Origin: Calliopum simillimum
Lineage: Eukaryota; Arthropoda; Insecta; Diptera; Lauxaniidae
Reading direction: 5' to 3'
NCBI GenBank assembly: GCA_951812925.1
Contig: OX638370.1
Coordinates: forward strand, 121,100,897 to 121,164,896
Length of the DNA: 64,000 bases
Shown here: positions 1 through 11,024 of the stretch, piece after piece
Layout: each line of letters starts with the position of its first letter
How positions within the stretch are numbered: position 1 is the first letter of the stretch
The notes under the pieces: model-generated
Databases searched by the model: none
What the model was told of the DNA's origin: nothing
Seen by the model: only the letters and a program-made list of their open reading frames with translations
Translations under genes and position numbers: made by a program

Positions 1-105
1 GAAATCAATTTTATTCATTATTCCTAACAAAATGTCAGCCAATTAATATTATGACATTACTTTTGCCTCGTTTTGGAGTTGCACCATTGTCATTTTGAAT
101 GGCTC
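1..105 (-). mobile_element. Truncated MITE (family A), right part only, cut by the window edge
   Basis: The sequence ends in an inverted repeat running to GGCTC at 101-105. It matches, in reverse complement, the left end of the copy at 9307 (GAGCCGTTCAAAATGACAAT...). The block 'cctaacaaaatgtcagcc' is also shared with the copies near 9480 and 23000 and, inverted, with the one near 27240. There is no coding capacity. The rest of the element lies outside the window. Confidence 0.8.
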
Positions 106-326
106 ATACTATATTGAAAATTAAAAAAAAAATCAATTTTAATGTTGAACATCGACTTCAAGCTCAAAAATACAATTCAAATTTAAAAACAAAAGGCTCA
201 TAAATTATCAAAATAATTTGTACAAAATTTTACCTTAAATAATAATACGTATTATTAATTTCTTTTAGTACTGGAGAGAATTTAAAGGTTGAGTTGTTAT
301 CCTACAATACTCGTATTACCTCAAGT
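106..326. other. AT-rich spacer, nothing recognised
   Basis: Low-complexity A/T-rich DNA between the MITE and the satellite. No coding, RNA or repeat signal seen. Confidence 0.6.
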
Positions 327-1710
327 GCTCACTTTTGCAAGATTTCGATCGATTCTTGTAATTTTTTCAACTTCTGCAAGATGTTTCGACTTCTGCAATA
401 TTTTTCGATTTCTGTAAAATTTTTAACTTTTTGTGAGATTTTTTGCCTTTTGTTAGATTTTTTGACTTTTCAGCATTTTCCAGTTTTTGCAAGTTTTTTC
501 ACCATTAGTGAGATTTTTCGTTTTTTTCAACATTTTCCAACTTTTTCATAATTTTTCACATTTTGCAAGATTTTTCAGCTTTTGGAAGATATTTTACCGT
601 TTGTAAAATTTTTCGGCTTTTGCAATATTTTTCGACTTTTGCAAGATTTTTCGACTTTTGCAATATTTTTCGACTTTTGCGATATTTTTCGACTTCTGCT
701 AGATTTTTCGACTTTTGCAAGATTTTTCGACTTTTGCAAGATTTTCGAATTTTGCGATATTTTTCGACTTTTGCAAGATTTTTCGACTTTTGCAAGATTT
801 TTCGACTTTTGCAAGATTTTTCGACTTTTGCAAGATTTTTCGACTTTTGCAAGATTTTTCGACTTTTGCTAGATTTTTCGACTTTTGCAAAATTTTTCGA
901 CTTTTGCAAGATTTTTCGACTTTTGCAGGATTTTTCGACTTTTGCAAGATTTTCGAATTTTGCGATATTTTTCGACTTTTGCAAGATTTTTCGACTTTTG
1001 CAAGATTTTTCGACTTTTGCAAGATTTTTCGACTTTTGCAAGATTTTTCGACTTTTGCAAGATTTTCGAATTTTGCGATATTTTCCGACTTTTGCAAGAT
1101 TTTTCGACTTTTGCAAGATTTTTCGACTTTTGCAAGATTTTTCGACTTTTGCAAGATTTTTCGACTTTTGCAAGATTTTTCGACTTTTGCAAGATTTTTC
1201 GACTTTTGCAAGATTTTTCGACTTTTGCAACATTTTTCGACTTTTGCTGGATTTTTCGACTTTCGCAAGATTTTCGAATTTTGCGATATTTTCCGACTTT
1301 TGCAAGATTTTTCGACTTTTGCAAGATTTTTCGACTTTTGCAAGATTTTTCGACTTTTGCAAGATTTTTCGACTTTTGCAATATTTTTCGACTTATGCCA
1401 GATTTTTTGACATTTGCAATATTTTTCGCCTATTGTTAGATTTTTTGAATTTTCCAAGATTTTTCGACTTTTGCAAGACTTTTTACCTTTAGCAAAATTT
1501 TTCACTTTTTGTGAGATCTTTCCACCATTTTCATGCTTTTTATGGCACTTACAAGGTTTTTCGACTTTTGAAATTTTTTTTACCTTTTGTAAGATTTCCA
1601 CCTTTTGCCAGATTTTTTGACTTTTAAGATTTTTCGACTTTTAAAAACTTTTTCAACTTATGGAAAATTTCTCTCCTTTTAAAAAATTTTTCGACTTCTG
1701 CAAGATTTTA
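327..1710. repeat. 19-bp tandem satellite, about 72 units, with higher-order structure
   Basis: The unit is GACTTTTGCAAGATTTTTC (19 bp). Units are near identical at about 600-1400 and decay toward both edges, as expected for an array homogenised by unequal exchange. A one-base-shorter variant unit containing 'gattttcgaattttgcg' starts at 740, 948, 1061 and 1269. The spacings are 208, 113 and 208 bp, that is 11x19-1, 6x19-1 and 11x19-1, so blocks have been duplicated as higher-order units of about 208 and 321 bp. Because 19 is not a multiple of 3, each strand reads the same 19-residue peptide in all three frames. Apparent proteins up to about 300 aa on both strands are therefore repeat artefacts, not genes. 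Confidence 0.95.
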
Positions 1711-2398
1711 TGATAATATTTAGTTTCTTACTGAAAATTGAAGTAAAAGGTACGTATTCAGTATGTGGTAAATATCTTTAGAGGAATTTCTGTTTTTTTT
1801 CTTCTAACCTTGAACAGCTTCTCTACAAATGTTGTTCTATATGTGCCGCTCTCTTTATGGTTCCAGCTTCCAGCATTTTCAAATTATGCTGACGTAGCAC
1901 AAGACACACTTCACAATTCACAGTTTCTTGGTATTCTTCTGAGCCCAATCAGCAAAAAAAGAAAATTTTTTTTGTTGTTTTTCAATTTTCGTTTGTCTAT
2001 TTGTTTGCTGTCCATGGCAACCAAGTACTTCCCACTAAGATACAGAACAGTCGTGATATCAGGCCTTCTTTGACCAGTAGCACCGTTGTCTTCTTTTTAT
2101 CTTTCTTTTTTACATCTGAAGTCCATGATTCCTTCCAATATAAAAGAGCAACAGCATATTTTGATATTCGCTAATATATCCTATAATGGAAGTCATTTAT
2201 GTCTACTTTTTCATATAAACCAAAATATGTACCAAACAGGGTATATATTTATAAGTAGTATTTTCATTAAATATATAGGTACAAGAGCGAAAATGGCAGA
2301 ACTAAAAAAAAGAAATATGTCAGAATTATAGGCTAATTATAGGCTAATTTTTGGCCCAAACGCCGAATTTTAGGCTCCTCATTTTAAAAAAAAAAAAA
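1711..2398. other. AT-rich spacer without an assignable gene
   Basis: An open stretch of about 60 codons can be read on the minus strand near 1912-2100 but matches no family I recognise. Near 2328-2356 'ataggctaat' occurs twice, and it recurs near 2490. No splice or promoter context supports a gene. Confidence 0.5.
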
Positions 2399-2436
2399 AT
2401 AGCTCTGCTAGCTTAAGTTTAAGCCAGCAGAGCTAT
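2399..2436. repeat. 38-nt near-perfect hairpin
   Basis: Arms of 18 nt (ATAGCTCTGCTAGCTTAA and its complement with one mismatch) close on a loop of two bases. It is flanked by a 14-A run on the left and by 'ataggctaat' direct repeats on both sides. It is too short for a normal pre-miRNA. It could be a small inverted-repeat relic. Confidence 0.75.
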
Positions 2437-2615
2437 TTCGAGAAAACACATACGGGACGTATATTGAACTAATGTAAGTAGTCAAAATTTATAGGCTAAT
2501 AAGAGGCTATTTAAATGCCCCATGGCCAAAAGAAAAGCTTTTCATTTAAAAAAAAATGGATCAAATCAATTTTCTTGAAATAAGGAACTTTGAATAACAA
2601 CGATTACAGACGAAA

Positions 2616-2692
2616 AAAAAAACAACAACAACAACACCAACAACAAAAACTACTACAACAACAACAAATTTACTACTACTACAACAACAGTA
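2616..2692. repeat. CAA/CTA trinucleotide microsatellite
   Basis: Imperfect (CAA)n with interspersed CTA triplets, ending just before the GC-richer patch. Confidence 0.85.
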
Positions 2693-2699
2693 ATTTTAC

Positions 2700-4070
2700 A
2701 TAAAAGAAGGGGTAAGTGGGCGGCCTGCGGCCAAATTGCGAGCGCAATTTTTAATAAAAATTTTTATTTTTTTTAAATAATAAGTAGCTACACCACTTGC
2801 ATAAGACTGATCCGTGGCCGAAGGCCGCCGCGAAGCCGGTGTTGGATGTCTGACGGGTTTAAGTCCTGAGATAGTCCCAGATAGCCCTGACGTCCTTCTG
2901 GAAGGATTCGAAACTTTGGTCGACATTTTGATGTTTTTTTCTGAATTAAACTTGTCGGTGGACTTAAATTTGATTTCAAACTGTTGCTGACGTCCTATCG
3001 GAAGGGAGGTGGCTGCTGTTTTATTCAATTGTCGATTACCAAGTGAGCAGTGTGGTTTATATGTCATTCCTATTTCTCATCAGCGATTACTCCGATTTTG
3101 CCGCTCATGGCTAATTACCTGTTAATTGTTTTTGTGTATAGTTTTGATTGTCTTATTGTCTCAACTCTCTAGATACTGCTAATAATGAATAAGATAAAAT
3201 ATTGCCTCTTTTGTAATCAGCAACGTCCGTTATTTCGACAATCCTTCTGGAAGGACGTCAGTCGAATCCACTTAATAAAATTTTCTTTTTCATACTCAGA
3301 AAACTGCTTCCATTGGAAGAAATTGTGGAAGTTTTGGAGGGAAAGGATGATGCCATAGGATATAGAGTGGTCAATTTTGCTTTATTACCACCAAATAATG
3401 CCGAAGGAGGCCTTATTCAAGGGATTGATACCAATTTGTGATAGGCAATACATTTACCTATACAACTGTGAAAATAAGAACCTGAGTAGCAATGACCGTT
3501 TAACCGAGGTTGATCCCCTCCTGAACAAGAGATGTCATGCTTTTGCCCCGCTCTCTTAAAAACATTCAGTCGTTGAGGGTATTGTCCTATCATTCGGGAG
3601 TCTTGGAATAAAAAAGTTCACAAGAAGAAAGCCGATCAGGTACTGGAACAAATTTTAGCTTCAAGATCATCTTCATATCCAGGTTGTAATCATACCAAAG
3701 AGGTTATTTCTTAACGGATAAGGACTTTTCAAATTGATTACATATTTGTAGTGACATTTGGGTGAATTTGATAAGAAATGTTCGCTTCAGAATACAGAAG
3801 AATTGAAGAATATCAGAAAGTACGTTTTCTGCTGTAATCCCAACAAAAAACCGACATTCTGATAGTAAACACCAAAAAGCTTCAAGCTAAACTTTCATTT
3901 TCAGCGTTCAAGAGTCAGCTTTACTAAAGGTTTTGTTTTTGTTATTCTTTTAGACTCAATAAAATGGGAAACTAAGTTACAGATACTGATACTGATAAGG
4001 AAATTATAAGCAAAAATGATACAAATTTTGCTTGCATATAAGACTGACGTCCTTCTGGAAGGATGTCCAT
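2700..4070. repeat. Patch with four dispersed CCTTCTGGAAGG-type motifs
   Basis: The block GACGTCCTTCTGGAAGGAT occurs at about 2889-2907 and 4046-4064. It occurs inverted at 3241-3259, and in diverged form (CGTCCTATCGGAAGG) at 2991-3005. The core CCTTCTGGAAGG is itself an inverted repeat. At 2733-2750 AAATTGCG/CGCAATTT forms a second hairpin. The 2700-3060 segment is clearly richer in G+C than its flanks and is open on the minus strand for about 120 codons, but I cannot identify a product. It is probably part of an old mobile element; the family is unknown. Confidence 0.5.
3300..3432 (+). pseudogene. Exon-like coding remnant, unidentified
   Basis: A pyrimidine-rich tract ending in CAG at 3297-3299 looks like a good 3' splice acceptor. 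From 3301 the DNA reads a 43-residue open frame beginning KLLPLEEIVEVLEGKDDAIG and then a stop. Its acidic, leucine-rich composition and codon use look protein-like, unlike the surrounding DNA. A second frame continues past the stop to about 3560 (LIPICDRQYIYLYNCENKN...), and a third open piece lies at about 3590-3714. Together they suggest a frameshifted coding relic. I do not recognise the family. It may be a mobile-element protein or a decayed host exon. Confidence 0.35.
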
Positions 4071-4084
4071 TTGTGACGTCACCG

Positions 4085-5464
4085 ATTCCAAAAAAATTCT
4101 AAAATCACCATATTCATTGTCAAACAACCTCTAATATACGAAAACTACAAAAAAAATTGGTAAATTTCCAAAAAAAAATGCAGGTCTATCTGGGTTAAAA
4201 GATCTAAAAGAAGGCCAAAAAGTAGGCATTGTGATTCGCATGCATTGGACATTCTCCGACTGAGCTTGGATGAAATTTGTTATCGAAAATCTTAACATGC
4301 ACCTAATTACTATGCACACATTAAAACTGTGTATATTTCTAATATTCTCATGAAAACTAAAACTTTCTTTAAAATTTTTTTCTTTACATAAATTAAAAGA
4401 CTTAAGCAACAAACTTGAAATCAAATCTTTAGAAAATTAAGGTTTTCGTTGCACTCCCAAATTTGTTTTTTTTTATTACCAATAAAAACTAACAAAAGAG
4501 TAACAACAATAATAAAAAGAAAAATCTCCGCCTTTAAGTAAAAGTTAAAAATTATATTTATTTCTTTTGCCAGAGGCAACAATTTGAGGAAAAAGTAAAA
4601 GTGGCAGTGGCGCACCATAATAATTCTAAAGAAATTCTTTTTAAAATCACAGATAAAGATTACGTACAAAAAAAAAAAAAAAAAACTGGTAATAAAAAAC
4701 AGTAAAAGAAAGTGAAAGAATATAAAGAAAACTATGCAAATAACAGTAGAGATGATGTTGTTAATGGTGATTATATGGAAGCAATAGAGCAACCATGTGT
4801 TTGCCTCAAAGCTTAACACAAAGGAGATTAATGTATTTACTTAATAAAAGAAAATCTAAAGTTTTTCACTTAAAACAGTAAAAATGGAAAGTGCATTTAA
4901 ATTAGAAATTATTTTTTGAATTAATCATAAAATTTGTGACGAAATTGATGTCATTTGTTCAAAATAAAATTGTTAAAAAATATTCATTTCAAAAGAATTA
5001 AAAGAAGCGATGATTAAAAGTTTTTATCGTAAACAGCTCTTTAAAAGGCATTTTAGTAGAATTTGAATTGAGCAAAAAAAAAACAAAATAACTTGTGTAT
5101 ACAATTTGAAATAAATATACAGCTGAGCTAACAAAGAAACCTTCAATTTGTTTTTTGTTATTGTAGTTGTTGTTTATAATTACTTTATTTAACTTTTGTG
5201 CAAACTTTAATGTCTGTGCATCTTCAATGTTTGCAACAAGCAAATATTTAGGAACACCTTAAATGAAGTCTTCGTTTTTTGTGTTCTTGAGAACAAATCA
5301 GCACTTGTTGGCCGTTTTTAATACAGCGCAGTAAAATATTGCAATATTTTTGTCACAAAAAGACCTTTGCAGGCAAGATTTTTGTGTATGCTGGGGAAAA
5401 AAGTATAAAATTACAAAATCTCTTCGATAAAGAAAATTAAATAGACAGATCGCACACTGGTTCG
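4085..5464. other. AT-rich spacer
   Basis: No gene recognised. It contains poly(A) runs (about 4670-4686) and one copy of the dispersed 25-bp motif at 4395-4418. Confidence 0.6.
4395..4418 (-). repeat. Dispersed 25-bp motif, copy 1
   Basis: On the minus strand this reads CAAGTTTGTTGCTTAAGTC followed by TTTT. It matches the cores at 6916, 17086, 21604, 47211, 48400 and 56155. The flanks of these sites do not match one another. Confidence 0.7.
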
Positions 5465-6118
5465 ATCATGTTTCAATTCCGAAATATTTATTCGAAAATT
5501 ATGTAAAATTGGTTTATATAGCCTAATATCATTTTATTTACAATCTATAGCCTAATATGAATTTTATATGAAATGGTTTAAAATAATTTCATATGAACTT
5601 CTCTATAAAATTTATACACAAATAGTATAAAAGATTTTTGTATGACGGTACTATTAAATTTAAACCAAAATAGGCCATCTTCCTAAACGTCAGTTGCTTT
5701 GTATTGCTACAACATTTTCATGCACAAATTTTGCATAATTTTAGGACTTCTATTACTATTTATTTATTAGGAGCAAAGTTTATAAAAAGCATCAACTTCG
5801 TTACTGATGCGCTGATTGCTATGCATAGTGAACATATTGTATTTCGGCGTTATGAAATGCAACATTGATGCAGTAAAAAAATAAGCTCCTAAAATTATGC
5901 GACTTTTTTTAATGAAAATGCTGTTTTAATACAAAGCAACTGACGTTTAGGAAGAAGCCCACAGTGTAAGTTGTATTAATACTTTATTTGTATAAATTTT
6001 ATACGAACAAGTACAAACGGTTTGTATACCAAGTTGAATCATAGACTTAATACCAAGTTCGGTGTGGATTTGTATTCATTCCAATTTGGTTTGAATTTTA
6101 CACCCCAACTATTTGCTG
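5465..6118 (+). mobile_element. Dispersed repeat (family P), copy 1, split by a nested MITE
   Basis: About 365 bp of this copy match the uninterrupted copy at 32255-32567. The shared blocks are the 'tttcaattccgaaatattta' start, 'gaacttctctataaaat', 'acggtttgtataccaag' and 'tgtattcattccaatttgg'. Here the repeat is interrupted after CCAAAATAG by a 287-bp TIR element. The other copy reads straight through that point, so it is an empty-site control. There is no coding capacity. Confidence 0.85.
5674..5960. mobile_element. Nested MITE with about 30-bp TIRs
   Basis: The terminal inverted repeats contain TCTTCCTAAACGTCAGTTGC at the left (5678 on) and its complement ending at about 5956. Flanking sequence is ATAG on the left (5670-5673) and ACAG on the right (5961-5964), consistent with a 4-bp target duplication with one later change. 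The empty site is visible at about 32430. The element is non-coding and non-autonomous. I cannot assign its superfamily. Confidence 0.85.
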
Positions 6119-7199
6119 TTGTTGTTGTGTTTATATGGAAGACTTCAATCTTATTTTTAAATGTCTTAATGGCAACTTATGAGGAAAGTTTTTGTTTTGT
6201 GCATTCTATTTAACAGTACCATATATGTATATGTATTAAAAAAAGAAATGAAATTTGGTTAAAAAGTTCGCCGGTAAAAAGGGGGCAAAGAAAATAGTTC
6301 TCGTATTTATCTATTGATATGTACAGCCCCTTTAGGGGTTATTTTTTTTGGACAAAGTGTTTCTTTCTAAGTATTGACCACTATTTATTTCCGACAAGCT
6401 GCAAATTGGCCATAACACCCAAAAGAAGGCGTTAGTTAAAACATTTTCTTTTTTTGTAAATATGACGTGTAACTTACTCCGACCCCGCGAATAAGTGTAA
6501 TATATTACAATGCTGCGTGAAAATCGGAATTTACGTTTATTTGTCTGCCTCTGACAAATGTTTGCGCGCCATAGCAAGCGACCTTGTATCTAAGTATGAA
6601 AAAATAAGTGAGGAAAAAAAAAATTTTTTTTTAAATAAAAATCATCTAAAGCCGCAGCAAAAAACCAATTAACATAACAATCTAAAAGCAGAAATATGAG
6701 CAACAGCTAACAAATAAACATGGCAATACTTGGAATAACGAACTTTAGCAAAATGCACGCCCAGCTAAATTTATGTATGCAACTTTGTGTAGATATTTAA
6801 TTTTGTGTTGTAGAAATGCAGATGTGCGTGTTATTAGATAGAAATAATACCGCGAAATAATTAAAAGAAGAATATAGCTAACTTTAGTTTATTATTTTAC
6901 AACTGATATTTTGTTTCAAGTTTGTTGCTTAAGTCTTTTGTTTCATTGCTATTATTCGAGTAAAGAGTTGCATGTTTTTATCTTAATATTACGCAATATT
7001 TATGCTAATAATGCTTGAAAGTCTTTAAAATTAATGAATATAAATATCATTTTTAAATAAATCTTCAATTTATTATGCGTGTCTATGAATGAGCTCTTTT
7101 GATTAAGTATTTTATAATATAAAGCTTTGCAAATAAAGAATATGATTACACAGCTTTTTGTCGCTAACATTTTCATCATTTCAGAATTCTTTATGCTCT
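6119..7199. other. AT-rich spacer
   Basis: No gene recognised. It holds one copy of the dispersed 25-bp motif (6916-6942). Confidence 0.6.
6916..6942 (+). repeat. Dispersed 25-bp motif, copy 2
   Basis: Contains TTGCTTAAGTCTTTTGTT preceded by CAAGTT. It is the same core as at 4395 (inverted), 21604 and 48400. Confidence 0.7.
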
Positions 7200-8010
7200 C
7201 ACAGTATTGAGGGTAAGCGTTAAGGTTACGAAACTTTTGGGTGGTGATGGAGGAGACCTAAACCAACAAAAAATTGTGTGTTAGGGAGGGTCTAAAATGT
7301 ACTCGTGTGGAGTTATTGAGAAAAAAACTTATTTTCTGCCATGTTTAAGAAAAAAAAAAATTTTTTGCTTAAACGTTTTACGTTTTAAAGAAAACTTTTT
7401 CATGGGAAACTTTTAGCCAATTGTATGAGGTTTCTAATGATGGAATTGGTTTATAGGACTCAAAAGGATTTTGAAAAGTTTTGAACTTTTAAAGTTGATA
7501 TTTTAATTTTTTTCCTTTTTTTGACGTTGGCGATCATTTTAGTAGGAAAAAGGTCCAATTAACATGCCCTCTTATATTTTTTTTTGGAATCTTCGTTAAA
7601 TTTTCTTCAATTCGGCAGCACATTTGTCATACCAATTTTTTTAATTGAGGTCAGAAAAAAATACTATTCAAGAACAATCTATTTGAAGCTTCTAGTAGAT
7701 AGCGTGCGCAGCGCGCACACCGCAGCATAAGAGTGTTACATAGAAAAGTATTTTTTTGTAAACTCAAATGAAAAAATTGGTATGTCAAATGTATTACCGA
7801 ATTAAAGGAAATTTAACGAGGATTCCGAAAAAATTCAAAAGGATATGTTTATGGACCTTTTTCATATTAAAATGGCCGCCAAATTCAAAAATAAGGAAAA
7901 AAAAGTTTAAGTATCAACTTTAATTGTCCAAAACTTTGCAAAATCCTTTTAAATCTTATAAACCAAATACATTTTTAGAAGCTTCGTAAGCTGAGCGTTT
8001 AAACCCTGTA
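7200..8010. mobile_element. Long-TIR foldback element (family G), copy 1
   Basis: The left half (GGTTACGAAACTTTTGGGTG..., 'gatggaggagacctaaacc', 'gcgatcattttagtagg') is repeated in reverse order and complement in the right half ('catattaaaatggccgccaa' ... 'agcttcgtaagc' ... 'aaaccctgta'). The whole element could therefore fold into one imperfect hairpin centred near 7700 on a GC-rich spot (GCGTGCGCAGCGCGCAC). There is no ORF. Related copies or pieces lie at 8970, 14275, 58513, 61440 and 63700. Confidence 0.85.
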
Positions 8011-8969
8011 TATAACTTATAAATATTTTTAAGCATCATTTCACTCAACAGCTAAAATGCAGCAATAACCAAATACCTAGAGCTTGCACATTTTTTCTAT
8101 CTTTTGCAGATGCCTGCAAACCTTTTACTGATCCAAAGCATTCCTTAATAAAGAGGCACAAAGCAAAGAGCCTTCAAACTTGAATCAGATTATTTTTCAA
8201 TAAAGACGTAGTGCGCGTTTTTTGTGACAAATATTTCTATTACTCGAGATAAACGTGGCGCGCCGCTGTTGTTGCCGGGTTTAACTTTAGTCTGGACCAT
8301 GCTTATAGATTGGCCAAGCCCTATGTAAAGTCAGCGGTATGAACTTCACCGAAATATGCCTATGTTAAACGGCGAAACAAAAAACCGCGCCTTGGAGGCA
8401 AACAAAGAAAAGAAGAAAGAAAAATTAATGCAAGTAAAAGAAAAAAGATTTTTTTTTGTGTTGCAAAATCAAACAAAAAAAAAAAAGGAGCATAGTGCAC
8501 AACTTAGACCAGACTGTGTGTACGTCTATGCATTCGCATGTATTTGGCTTGTAGCAATCGCATTTATCTCATGGTTTAAATCTGCCTGCGCTAAATTTTT
8601 GTACAACATTTTGTTTTTTTGTTTTTTTTTTTTTGAGCAAAGTGTGCAGAGTTAAACTTGAATGTAAGGGCTTTGTTTGAAGTAAAGACTAGCTAGACAG
8701 AGTATTGATCACAGTCTGCTTGTGTTTCAAATTGAAGTGGAGTAAAATTGACTTTTGTGGAAAGAAAAGCAAAAGGAAAATTTGAGACAGCAATACAAAA
8801 AATTATAGACTTTTTTGATGGTACATGCGCAAATTGGTGTTAGTGGTAAAGGTCGTCCTAAATGTGATCATAATTGGTGATAGAAATCTTTAGATGTTTG
8901 GTGTATTGTTCAAGTTTCACTATGTATTTGCTTTCAAAATTATTTATTCTATAGAATATAGAATAATAG
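8011..8969. other. Spacer with a small GC-rich island
   Basis: No gene recognised. About 8250-8345 is GC-richer and contains GGCGCGCC. The rest is A/T runs. A roughly 100-codon open stretch here is lysine- and phenylalanine-rich low complexity. Confidence 0.5.
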
Positions 8970-9305
8970 AAGAAACCTAAACTAACAAAAAATTTTATGT
9001 AAGGGGGGAGGTAAAAAATTTAGCACTTGGTTGAAAATTTTTTTTTTTTTTGCTTCACTCTAATGTTTTAGAGAAAACTTGTTAATGGAAGACTTTTAGT
9101 TAATTGTATGAGCTTTCTATTAGTGGAATTGGTTCAATTATGTATTTTTGCAATTTTTTGATTTTGGTGGCCATTTTAGTATGAAAAAGCTCGTATTAAC
9201 ATACACTTTTATAATTTTTTCTGAAATCCTCGTTATATTTTCTTTAAATCAGTAGTACATTTGTCATACCAATTTTTTGGTTTTAGATCAGAAAAAATCT
9301 ATTTA
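8970..9305 (+). mobile_element. Foldback family G, left half only
   Basis: It starts with 'aaacctaaactaacaaaaaa' and continues through 'ggtggccattttagtatgaa' to 'ttttagatcagaaaaaatct', in step with the left arm of the copies at 7200 and 58513. The right arm is missing and a family-A MITE begins at 9307. Confidence 0.75.
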
Positions 9306-9306
9306 T

Positions 9307-9537
9307 GAGCCGTTCAAAATGACAATGGTGCAACTCCAAAACGAGGCAAAAGTAATATTATATAAATTATATGCCATATGATCAGTTATTTGGTCGATAT
9401 ATTTTTTCAACTTAATTTCAACAATTCCATATCATCAAGTAAATTTTTCGTGAAAACAGAAATCAATTTTATTCATCCCTAACAAAATGTCAGCCGATTC
9501 ATATTATGACATTACTTTCGTTTTGGAGTTGCACCAT
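9307..9537 (+). mobile_element. MITE family A, nearly complete copy
   Basis: The left TIR is GAGCCGTTCAAAATGACAAT continuing to 'gaggcaaaagtaat'. The right end carries the complement ('cattactttcgttttggagt'...) but lacks the outermost bases. It is about 230 bp, non-coding, and inserted directly after a truncated family-G piece. The interior matches the copy at 27191 in inverted orientation. Confidence 0.85.
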
Positions 9538-9539
9538 GA

Positions 9540-9720
9540 ATGAATGTGTCTGTCTGTATGTTCCTTATAGACTCCCAAACGGCTAAACCGATCACCGTGA
9601 AAATTTATATTTATAGGTTTTTGGGTACGGCGCGTGTTTCGGTTTAGGTTTTTTTTCACCTAAGGGTCCCCTCTGGGATGCCGGAACCAAATATTTTTTT
9701 TTTTCGCTTTTTCTACGCGT
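9540..9720 (+). repeat. Fragment of a dispersed insect repeat
   Basis: The block 'tgtctgtctgtatgttcctt' ... 'actcccaaacggctaaaccg' has the character of a module common in insect repetitive DNA. That assignment is from general knowledge, and I cannot name the family. There are no ends or ORF. Confidence 0.4.
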
Positions 9721-10600
9721 TTAATTTGTTGCTTTTCTAGGCCTCCTCAATTACCTTGCAGAAGCTTCGCAATATTATCGTTTACACGCTGTTGATATGT
9801 ATTATCTATGTGATGTTTCAAACGAACAGACCTAATTTTACAATATACATAGAATATTTTAAGATTAATGTACTTAAGTTGATTAATCCTTTATTTTGTT
9901 TCAATTCATTTCGTTCTATTTCATTACATTGTTTTTAATTCGCAAAATAACTCCATCAATTGCAACATTGCAAAATGTTGCTAACGTCAATCGCTTTTTT
10001 TTTGCAGTTGGTTATTGCATTCAGGCAGCTTTCTTTACATAAGATACAGCTCCATAAAAAATGCCATGCATTTAGGCAACACAGACAGTCCGACAGACAG
10101 ACAGTCAGACGAATTTGATGCTGCATACTATATATGAAGACTGTTCCACTGCGCCACACTTCTTTATTATAGTTGTTGTTATTGTATTGTTGTTGTTGTT
10201 ATTACCTTTATTGTTATTATTACGTTGGCTGTCTTTTACTTTTTGTGCTTGTATCTGTGTGATGCTCATGTCTGCGCTACGCATGCGCATGTGCAGCGGC
10301 TACTTTATGCTGCAAAATGGGAGTTTTTCACTTGGGAAAAAGCAGAGTTGAATTGGAAAAAAAGAAAAAGCAACAAAACTTAAAAAAAAGGGGAAAAACT
10401 ACTAAATCTGCCTCAAGCGTTGCAATTATTTGCTTTGTGTGGCTTGCGCTATGGGAACGCCGTGGCTGCAGCGCTCAGCGAACATTTTAACATTTTGGGT
10501 TGGGAATTCGTTTGGTTTTTCAATATATGTATGTATAATAATTCTTTTTTTTTTTTGGTAAGTTATTGCTGCTAGAAATTTGTTATGCTGTGGTGGCAGT
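9721..10600. other. Spacer with microsatellites
   Basis: (GACA)n-like DNA lies at about 10083-10110 and a TTG/TTA trinucleotide run at about 10166-10226. No gene recognised. Confidence 0.6.
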
Positions 10601-10616
10601 TGTTAAATCCATTTCT

Positions 10617-10830
10617 AAGGACATCTTTGTCCTTGGTTTTTTAATTTTCCTGGTAATATATCTAGATATCCTTTGTTTTGACTATGAAGCCTTCGTCCTA
10701 GAAAATGAATTAATAAATTCTTGTTGATTCTCTGCCATAGTACTCCGCCTCTAATATACCTAGGTATTCTTCGTTTTGATTATAACGCCTTCGCGTGATC
10801 TTAGGGAACCTTCGAGTTACCTTTGCCAGT
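10617..10830 (-). repeat. Two units of the 'cttcatagtcaaaacgaaga' minisatellite
   Basis: In reverse complement two units carry 'gaaggcttcatagtcaaaac' and 'cgaaggcgttataatcaaaa', each followed by 'gaa(g/t)atacctag'-like DNA. They are about 98 bp apart. They belong to the same family as the three-unit array at 60228-60618. Confidence 0.75.
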
Positions 10831-11024
10831 GGAGGAAAGAAAACTATCAATATGGTATACGTATACGTACTCAAGTTCCACACCAAAACAGCTTGTATAA
10901 CTTGCGAGATATAACGGGATGTAACTAACAGAATCGCGGCCTTGAAATTTTACAATTATTGCGGCCAAAGAAGTTTCACTTCAAAAACGGAATGAACTTT
11001 TTATTTCACATATGCAGTCTTATG

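Noticed and set aside
563..1601. Long open frames of 230-310 codons on both strands
   Set aside because: They are the 19-bp satellite read in every frame; the peptide is a 19-residue repeat on each strand.
2888..2910. Heat-shock element
   Set aside because: Only TTCnnGAA is present; the next block is at the wrong spacing for a three-part site.
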